Shown here one piece after another: positions 1 through 3,368 of a DNA stretch of 5,341 nucleotides. A program made the translations under genes and the position numbers. The stretch is from Flavipsychrobacter stenotrophus (lineage in GTDB: Bacteria; Bacteroidota; Bacteroidia; Chitinophagales; Chitinophagaceae): NCBI GenBank assembly GCA_947372365.1, contig CANBTK010000198.1:1-5341 (forward strand). The letters run 5' to 3'. Each line of letters starts with the position of its first letter. The first letter of the stretch is position 1. The notes under the pieces are model-generated. The model was not told the origin of the DNA. It worked only from the letters and a program-made list of their open reading frames with translations, and ran no database searches.

Positions 1-1
1 A

Positions 2-88
2 TTGCGGCTCTACGTTTTTGTATGTTTAGGGTTTGTGAATGTTGTTTTCACCCATGTTTTGTAGAGTCGCAAAATATTGAGGCTCTAC
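2..88. repeat. Degenerate GTAGAG/CTCTAC inverted-repeat elements
   Basis: Positions 61-72 (GTAGAGTCGCAA) and 77-88 (TTGAGGCTCTAC) form a 12-bp stem around a 4-nt loop, with one G-T wobble and one mismatch. A third arm at 2-13 (TTGCGGCTCTAC) matches the reverse complement of 61-72 at 11 of 12 positions. It may be the right half of another copy that begins outside the window. The flanks also resemble each other: 4-24 and 79-99 agree at 18 of 21 positions. From general knowledge, similar short palindromes with GTAGAG and CGCAA cores are scattered between genes in many Bacteroidota. Assigning these copies to that group is inference. Confidence 0.55.
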
Positions 89-121
89 GGTTTTGTGTGC
101 TGAAACCCTCGGGGTCGTGGT

Positions 122-159
122 AAAAACAAAAAAAAAGAGGCGGGAAAACCCGCCTCTTT
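122..159 (-). terminator. Rho-independent terminator of the lipoprotein gene
   Basis: Read on the minus strand, an 11-bp perfect stem (AAAGAGGCGGG, 149-159, pairing with 134-144) closes a TTTT loop (145-148). It is followed by a T-run, TTTTTT-G-TTTTT (133 down to 122). It begins 22 bp beyond the stop codon of the minus-strand gene. The plus strand has no comparable T-run after the stem, so the terminator works in one direction. Confidence 0.93.
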
Positions 160-181
160 CAAAAAATGCTTTGTTGTTGTA

Positions 182-1033
182 TTATAATTTTACCTGGTAG
201 ATGTGGATGCCGATGTTTAACTGTGCGCCATCGTCGCATGTGCCCGGAGGATTATCTGTACCAGCGCCGTAGTTAAGTACGCGTGGCCCATTGTAGCCAG
301 TAACGGTAATTACGCCAGACTCAGCATAATCGCAATTTTGCGCGTACTGGATAGGAGTGTTGATATCGAAAGTGAATTTGTGGCCGTTTGCCCTTGTGAG
401 GGTAGCATTGCCCGAAATTGAATAAACGTTATCTTCCCTTTCGCCAGTTGCATAGCCTGCCACCCATTTGCGTACAAGGCTACCTTGCCAGTAAACAATC
501 TGGTTAGGTGTGTTGGTCATTGACAGGTCGGCTTTAACATTGTAGTACCAGTTGCCCACCACAGTAGTATCAACACGGGTAGTAAGTATGTTGCCATCAA
601 GCTTTACGTCATTCACATAGTAGTCCTGGAACGTAATAGTGTGTATGTGCTTAGCTACATTATAAGAAGTATCGTAAGATATGATAATAGTACCCCTACG
701 GTTCCTACCATCCAGGCATTTGCAGTTTTCGTTGCCAAAACGCACAATTATTGTCCTGTCACCGATGCGCGAAGAGTCTGTTGATACTGTAGCGCATGCA
801 CCGAAGGTATTGGTAGTGCGCATGTACTGGCCATTAAAAAAGTTGCCAGCGGCATCAGCAATAGAAATTGCGTCATTACTCAGCCATTCAATCTTAGAGC
901 CATCTGAAGCGTAGCCACCATTGTCATCGGCATCAGAAAGTGGGTTTGATTCACGCTTCTTACAGGCTGTAAAAAGTAGCATTGAAAAAACGAAAAATAG
1001 AGCTGCTCTTTTAAGTATTGGAGTACAGTACAT
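182..1033 (-). CDS. Putative exported lipoprotein of unknown function (283 aa)
   Basis: The N-terminus has a lipoprotein signal: basic residues K8 and R9, a hydrophobic stretch at about residues 10-22, and a lipobox-like LFTAC ending at C24. Signal peptidase II cleavage and lipidation at C24 are therefore predicted, with anchoring in the inner or outer membrane. The mature part is rich in Gly, Asn, Thr and Tyr with alternating hydrophobic residues, which suggests a beta-rich fold. Distinct patches are NCKCLDGRNRRG (about 103-114), TFQDYYVNDVKLDGN (about 134-148), and a tail with LNYGAG then TCDDGA (about 253-270). Mature cysteines are C80, C104, C106, C234 and C266. I recognise the general look of an uncharacterised Bacteroidota lipoprotein family but no named domain. 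The ATG at 1033 is chosen because it gives a complete signal peptide. The gene is divergent from mraZ, ends in a strong terminator, and is probably monocistronic. No functional link to the division cluster is evident. Confidence 0.85.
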   Translation of the reverse strand: MYCTPILKRAALFFVFSMLLFTACKKRESNPLSDADDNGGYASDGSKIEWLSNDAISIADAAGNFFNGQYMRTTNTFGACATVSTDSSRIGDRTIIVRFGNENCKCLDGRNRRGTIIISYDTSYNVAKHIHTITFQDYYVNDVKLDGNILTTRVDTTVVGNWYYNVKADLSMTNTPNQIVYWQGSLVRKWVAGYATGEREDNVYSISGNATLTRANGHKFTFDINTPIQYAQNCDYAESGVITVTGYNGPRVLNYGAGTDNPPGTCDDGAQLNIGIHIYQVKL

Positions 1034-1089
1034 AGATTAAAAGATTTGTTTACCCGCACCGTTGCCAATGCGATTTTTAAAATTTCCTG

Positions 1090-1124
1090 CTAATATACTA
1101 ATCCTAGTATAATACAGTATGCAA
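1090..1124 (-). promoter_or_regulatory. Weak candidate promoter of the lipoprotein gene
   Basis: On the minus strand, TATATTAG (1097-1090) matches the Bacteroidota -7 consensus TAnnTTTG at all but one defined base. A TTG (1124-1122) lies 24 nt upstream, slightly longer than the usual spacing. It sits about 57 nt before the start codon. The call rests only on this partial match, and other placements such as TATTTTG at 1128-1122 are possible. Confidence 0.2.
1094..1111. promoter_or_regulatory. Perfect 7-bp dyad, possible operator
   Basis: TATACTA (1094-1100) and TAGTATA (1105-1111) are perfect inverted repeats around a 4-nt spacer. The dyad overlaps the candidate minus-strand promoter at 1090-1124, a plausible position for a dimeric repressor site. 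A 7-bp AT-rich arm could also arise by chance in this AT-rich stretch. Confidence 0.3.
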
Positions 1125-1334
1125 AATACGCTACAAAATGTAAAAAGAGGAACTTTTTTTGGTTTTTGAGCCCATTTGGCAGAAAATGAGGCTTTTATAA
1201 ACTGCCCGGAAAGGATTACCCTGAACATATGTGTGTTGGTTGCATTCGAGGCCTACAATTTTTAGCTGGCTTCCGGCCTTGTTGTGGCCTTTTCCCCGGA
1301 GGGGTGCATTTATCCCCTACGGTATAGCAGTTCG

Positions 1335-1370
1335 CACAGGTTATCCACATTTATTCACAGGTTACCAACA
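1335..1370 (+). promoter_or_regulatory. Tandem DnaA boxes
   Basis: TTATCCACA (1341-1349) is an exact match to the strongest DnaA box form. TTATTCACA (1351-1359), exactly 10 bp on, fits TTATNCACA. TTACCAACA (1362-1370) is a weaker third match at 7 of 9. The block is also a direct repeat: 1335-1349 and 1356-1370 agree at 13 of 15 positions, 21 bp apart, which places the sites on the same face of the helix. DnaA box consensus is established knowledge for bacteria generally. Occupancy by DnaA here is inference. Confidence 0.65.
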
Positions 1371-1429
1371 GGGTAAAACGCCATTTACCCGCCTAAGACA
1401 TAGTAGAAGCAAGCCCAATAAGCTTTTTG

Positions 1430-1441
1430 GGCATATATGCC
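1430..1441. promoter_or_regulatory. 12-bp perfect palindrome
   Basis: GGCATATATGCC is self-complementary over all 12 bases. It ends 2 bp before the inverted DnaA box at 1444-1452. It also overlaps a second possible hairpin made of GCCCAA (1413-1418) and TTGGGC (1427-1432). Its position among the DnaA boxes and upstream of the MraZ-type repeats suggests a protein-binding site, though no specific protein can be named. Confidence 0.35.
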
Positions 1442-1443
1442 TA

Positions 1444-1452
1444 TGTGGATAA
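1444..1452 (-). promoter_or_regulatory. Inverted DnaA box
   Basis: TGTGGATAA on the plus strand is the exact reverse complement of TTATCCACA. It faces the tandem boxes about 100 bp upstream. Two exact consensus boxes plus a near-exact one within 112 bp is well beyond what random sequence would give. Confidence 0.6.
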
Positions 1453-1470
1453 AGATGTAAAACAAATTTG

Positions 1471-1510
1471 GTGGGAAATTGTGGGAAATTGTGTTATTTT
1501 GTGTCTATCT
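1471..1510 (+). promoter_or_regulatory. MraZ-type operator: 10-bp direct repeats
   Basis: GTGGGAAATT occurs twice, back to back, at 1471-1480 and 1481-1490. Two degenerate units follow in the same phase, GTGTTATTTT (1491-1500) and GTGTCTATCT (1501-1510), so GTG recurs four times at exactly 10-bp steps. Known MraZ operators, for example in E. coli, are closely spaced direct repeats with a TGGG core at about one-turn spacing just upstream of mraZ. The array ends 27 bp before the mraZ start and overlaps the candidate promoter, which fits autoregulation of the cluster. Confidence 0.78.
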
Positions 1511-1513
1511 TTA
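1479..1513 (+). promoter_or_regulatory. Candidate promoter of the dcw cluster
   Basis: TATCTTTA (1506-1513) fits the Bacteroidota -7 element TAnnTTTG except for its last base. A TTG at 1479-1481 lies 24 nt upstream. TATTTTG (1495-1501) is an alternative -7, one base short. Either placement lies within or beside the GTGGG repeats, so a bound MraZ would compete with RNA polymerase. The spacing is slightly off the usual range, which keeps confidence low. Confidence 0.3.
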
Positions 1514-1537
1514 TATAAATAAGGGTGAAAAAAGGGA

Positions 1538-2014
1538 ATGGCCAACTTTCGTGGTGTATTTGATGTGACTTTAGACTCCAAGGGTAGGTTTCTGCTACCT
1601 GCGGCCTTCCGCAAGCAATTGCCGGAGGGTACAGGGGATAAGTTCGTCATTACCAGGGGCTTTGAGCAGTACCTTCTTTTATATACGCCTGATGTATGGG
1701 ACCCGATTGCAGATAACATAAGTGAAATGAATGATATGCTGGAAGAGGTAAGGGACTTTAAAAGGCTATTCCTCAGCCCGGCAGTTGATGTAGATGCGGA
1801 TAGTGCAGATAGGGTCATGATACCTAAGGGGCTTTTAGAAGACGGCGGCATTACCAAAGAAATGGTGATGGTGCCTGCCGGCAACAAAATGGAATTGTGG
1901 GATAAAGATACGTATAACGAATACGTGAAACAAAAGAAAGGTGGCCTGAGCAAACTGGCCGGCGATATTGCACTGCAGCATGGTAACCCGTTTGTGACTA
2001 AGAAAAATGGATAA
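1538..2014 (+). CDS. mraZ: Transcriptional regulator MraZ (158 aa)
   Basis: MraZ is a nucleoid-associated, ring-forming DNA-binding protein encoded first in dcw clusters. In E. coli it represses its own operon. Two SpoVT/AbrB-like swapped-hairpin domains can be seen. The first is around LDSKGRFLLPAAFR (12-25), with the family hallmark DSKGR. The second is around DSADRVMIP (88-96), followed by KEMVMVPAGNKMELWD (107-122), which aligns with the C-terminal domain of E. coli MraZ. In the second motif the usual GR is DR (D91-R92), so the glycine is replaced while the arginine stays. The length is close to the family norm of about 140-155 aa, with a short basic tail (TKKNG). The ATG at 1538 gives the standard N-terminus (M-x-N-F-R-G); only an A-rich GGGTGAAAAAAGGGA leader precedes it, as is typical for Bacteroidota. 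The stop overlaps the rsmH start by 8 nt. Confidence 0.96.
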   Translation: MANFRGVFDVTLDSKGRFLLPAAFRKQLPEGTGDKFVITRGFEQYLLLYTPDVWDPIADNISEMNDMLEEVRDFKRLFLSPAVDVDADSADRVMIPKGLLEDGGITKEMVMVPAGNKMELWDKDTYNEYVKQKKGGLSKLAGDIALQHGNPFVTKKNG

Positions 2015-2912
2015 CCAGGAGTTTTACCACACCACGGTGCTATTGCATGAGGCTGTTGAAGGGCTGGCAATAAAGGAAGGCGGAGTTTACGTTGATGCCA
2101 CTTTTGGCGGCGGCGGGCACAGCCGGGAAATATTAAAAAAACTAGGGGCAAACGGAAAGCTGTTTGCTTTTGACCAGGACGAGGATGCCTGGCGCAATAA
2201 GCCGGATGACGAAAGGTTAATACCGGTAACAGAAAACTTTAAATACCTGCGCAGGTTCCTGAGGTTGCATGGCCACAGTGAGGTAGATGGGATACTGGCA
2301 GACCTGGGGGTAAGTTCTTTTCAATTTGATACCGCCGAAAGGGGTTTTTCACTAAGGTATGACGGGCCAATGGATATGAGGATGGATAAGCGGTCGGAAT
2401 TGACAGCATCGCAAATCCTGCGTACATATTCCGAAGCCCAGCTGCATAAGCTATTTGAGCAATATGGCGAGGTGAGGAATTCAAAGCAGCTGGCTAAACA
2501 TATTGTTGATAACCGCAAGGGGATGCAGATGGCAACCATCAATTCCTTTAAGGCAGTACTGGCACCAGTGATAAGGGGGGGCAACCCCAACAAATACCTG
2601 GCTCAGGTTTTTCAGGCGCTGAGGATAGAGGTGAACGACGAACTGGGGGTATTGAAAGATTTTATGCAGCAGGCAGCACAATGCCTGAAGCCGGGTGGAA
2701 GGCTAAGTGTTATTTCCTTTCACTCGTTAGAAGACAGGATAGTAAAACAGTATATAAAAAGAGGTACATGGGATGAGGCGGATGAGTACCAGGAGCCGGT
2801 GAAGCCGCTGCTGAAACCCATAAACCCCAAACCGATAGAGCCAACAGAACAAGAAGTAAAAGCCAATACAAGGGCACGTAGCGCCCGGTTAAGGATAGCA
2901 GAAAAATTATGA
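2007..2912 (+). CDS. rsmH: 16S rRNA (cytosine(1402)-N(4))-methyltransferase RsmH (301 aa)
   Basis: RsmH (MraW) uses S-adenosylmethionine to methylate N4 of C1402 in 16S rRNA, tuning the ribosomal P site. Family motifs appear in order: HTTVLLHEAVEGL (8-20), the SAM-binding loop ATFGGGGHSREIL (31-43), the acidic strand FAFDQDEDA (53-61), and DGILADLGVSS (94-104). These are followed by the ERGFS and DGPMDMRMD block (111-127), GGRLSVISFHSLEDRIVK (230-247), and a C-terminal RARSARLRIAE signature (289-299). The length matches the family (about 300-313 aa), and no key motif is broken. The ATG at 2007 overlaps the end of mraZ by 8 nt in another frame, which implies translational coupling. The end overlaps the ftsL start in an ATGA junction. 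A proline-rich stretch at about 263-278 before the C-terminal motif looks like a lineage-specific loop. Confidence 0.98.
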   Translation: MDNQEFYHTTVLLHEAVEGLAIKEGGVYVDATFGGGGHSREILKKLGANGKLFAFDQDEDAWRNKPDDERLIPVTENFKYLRRFLRLHGHSEVDGILADLGVSSFQFDTAERGFSLRYDGPMDMRMDKRSELTASQILRTYSEAQLHKLFEQYGEVRNSKQLAKHIVDNRKGMQMATINSFKAVLAPVIRGGNPNKYLAQVFQALRIEVNDELGVLKDFMQQAAQCLKPGGRLSVISFHSLEDRIVKQYIKRGTWDEADEYQEPVKPLLKPINPKPIEPTEQEVKANTRARSARLRIAEKL

Positions 2913-3262
2913 GCACTGAAAGCAACATACCGCAGGACAACCTGACCCCCGCACAGAGGGTTAGGAGTGACTGGCGAACGCTGGCGGAGAAGCTATCTTA
3001 TAAAGCCATTGTAAACAACATCCCTTTTATCGGTTTCCTGGCGCTTTTGTGTGTGTTCTATATAGGCAACAGCCACCACGCAATAGAAATGCAGCGGGAT
3101 ATGAACAAGCAGGCTAAGGAACTGAAGGAGCTGCGCTGGAAGTACACAGATATGAAATCGCAGTTGCTGCAGTCGAAAAAGGAAGGGGAGATAATAGTGC
3201 ATGCATCGGCACTTGGCTTAAAGCCACCCATGATGCCGGCATATAAAATAAGTGGCCGTTAG
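2909..3262 (+). CDS. ftsL: FtsL-like cell division protein (117 aa)
   Basis: This is a small bitopic membrane protein in the ftsL position of the dcw cluster, between rsmH and ftsI. It has a cytoplasmic N-terminus of about 37 residues, one transmembrane helix at about 38-53 (IPFIGFLALLCVFYIG), and a periplasmic heptad-rich segment at about 57-92 that should form a coiled coil. A short tail with LGLKPP (102-107) recalls the LGL/LGM-plus-proline ending of FtsL proteins. FtsL pairs with FtsB/DivIC and activates the FtsW-FtsI septal synthase. Sequence similarity across FtsL is low, so the call rests on architecture, size and gene order. Such proteins are often labelled only FtsL-like in Bacteroidota. 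The ATG at 2909 overlaps the rsmH stop by 4 nt (ATGA). The TAG stop is also the first three bases of a heptamer repeat array. Confidence 0.88.
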   Translation: MSTESNIPQDNLTPAQRVRSDWRTLAEKLSYKAIVNNIPFIGFLALLCVFYIGNSHHAIEMQRDMNKQAKELKELRWKYTDMKSQLLQSKKEGEIIVHASALGLKPPMMPAYKISGR

Positions 3263-3301
3263 TAAGTAGTAGATAGTAAATAGTATTTAGTACTTGGTAG
3301 G
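3260..3301 (+). repeat. TAGTANN heptamer tandem array
   Basis: Starting on the ftsL stop codon, five consecutive 7-bp units share TAGTA with two variable bases: AG, GA, AA, TT and CT. A sixth, degenerate unit (TGGTAGG) closes the run at 3301. The period is exact over 42 bp with no indels. Because 7 is not a multiple of 3, TAG falls in every reading frame, so the array is a strong translation-stop block after ftsL. An isolated TAGTAGA recurs at 3361-3367, just before ftsI. Its function is unknown; it may be a decayed microsatellite. Confidence 0.75.
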
Positions 3302-3341
3302 AGGCAGAAGATTGGGTGTTAAGAGAAGAAAGAAATAATAA
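3299..3341 (+). other. Shine-Dalgarno-like AGGAGG and short reading frame ahead of ftsI
   Basis: AGGAGG (3299-3304) is a perfect Shine-Dalgarno core, unusual for Bacteroidota. Seven bases later a TTG (3312-3314) opens an 8-codon basic frame (M-G-V-K-R-R-K-K if TTG starts) ending in TAA at 3336, with another TAA at 3339. It is in frame with ftsI and its first residues resemble those of FtsI (M-G-I-K-R). It could be a leader peptide, a remnant of an older ftsI start, or chance. Nothing in the sequence proves it is translated. Confidence 0.15.
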
Positions 3342-3368
3342 AGTACAAAGGATAAAAAAATAGTAGAA

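Larger units (their letters stand above)
1034..1537. other. Divergent intergenic region with DnaA boxes; candidate oriC or control region
   Basis: No convincing gene lies in these 504 bp between the lipoprotein gene and mraZ. The half near the lipoprotein gene (about 1034-1200) is AT-rich, with A and T runs at 1074-1084 and 1142-1165 and a dyad at 1094-1111. The middle (about 1245-1330) is more GC-rich, with small repeats such as GGCCTT at 1275 and 1286 and CCCC-GGA-GGGG at 1294-1304. The mraZ-proximal part has DnaA-box-like 9-mers at 1341, 1351, 1362 (weak) and 1444 (inverted), a 12-bp palindrome at 1430-1441, phased GTGGG repeats, and an AT-rich stretch at 1494-1523. Several DnaA boxes next to AT-rich DNA between divergent genes fits a replication origin, but it also fits DnaA regulation of the flanking genes. 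The sequence alone cannot decide between these. Confidence 0.4.

Noticed and set aside
201..209. TGTGGATGC as a further DnaA box
   Set aside because: It matches only 7 of 9 positions, is isolated, and lies inside the lipoprotein coding sequence.
1143..1155. AAAAAG/CTTTTT hairpin as a terminator
   Set aside because: The stem is almost all A-T with no GC-rich base, and no gene ends here in either direction.
1037..1228. 63-codon minus-strand frame upstream of the lipoprotein gene
   Set aside because: It covers AT-rich intergenic DNA, shows no signal peptide or motif, and would displace the promoter region of the lipoprotein gene.
1294..1304. CCCC-GGA-GGGG hairpin as a terminator
   Set aside because: The stem is only 4 bp, the loop is 3 nt, no T-run follows, and no gene ends nearby.
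1231..1452. 73-codon plus-strand frame starting with GTG
   Set aside because: Its composition is unlike a real protein (rich in Trp, Pro and His), it has no recognisable motif, and it runs across the DnaA boxes and palindrome, whose conservation-like structure suggests regulatory DNA.
1441..2151. 236-codon open frame on the minus strand
   Set aside because: It lies antisense across all of mraZ and the start of rsmH, both clear family members, and its translation is low-complexity, Ser/Leu/Pro-rich, with no domain. It is a shadow of the mraZ coding bias.
2239..2940. Several minus-strand frames of 66-90 codons inside rsmH
   Set aside because: They are antisense to an intact rsmH with all motifs present, and none has a plausible start context or domain.
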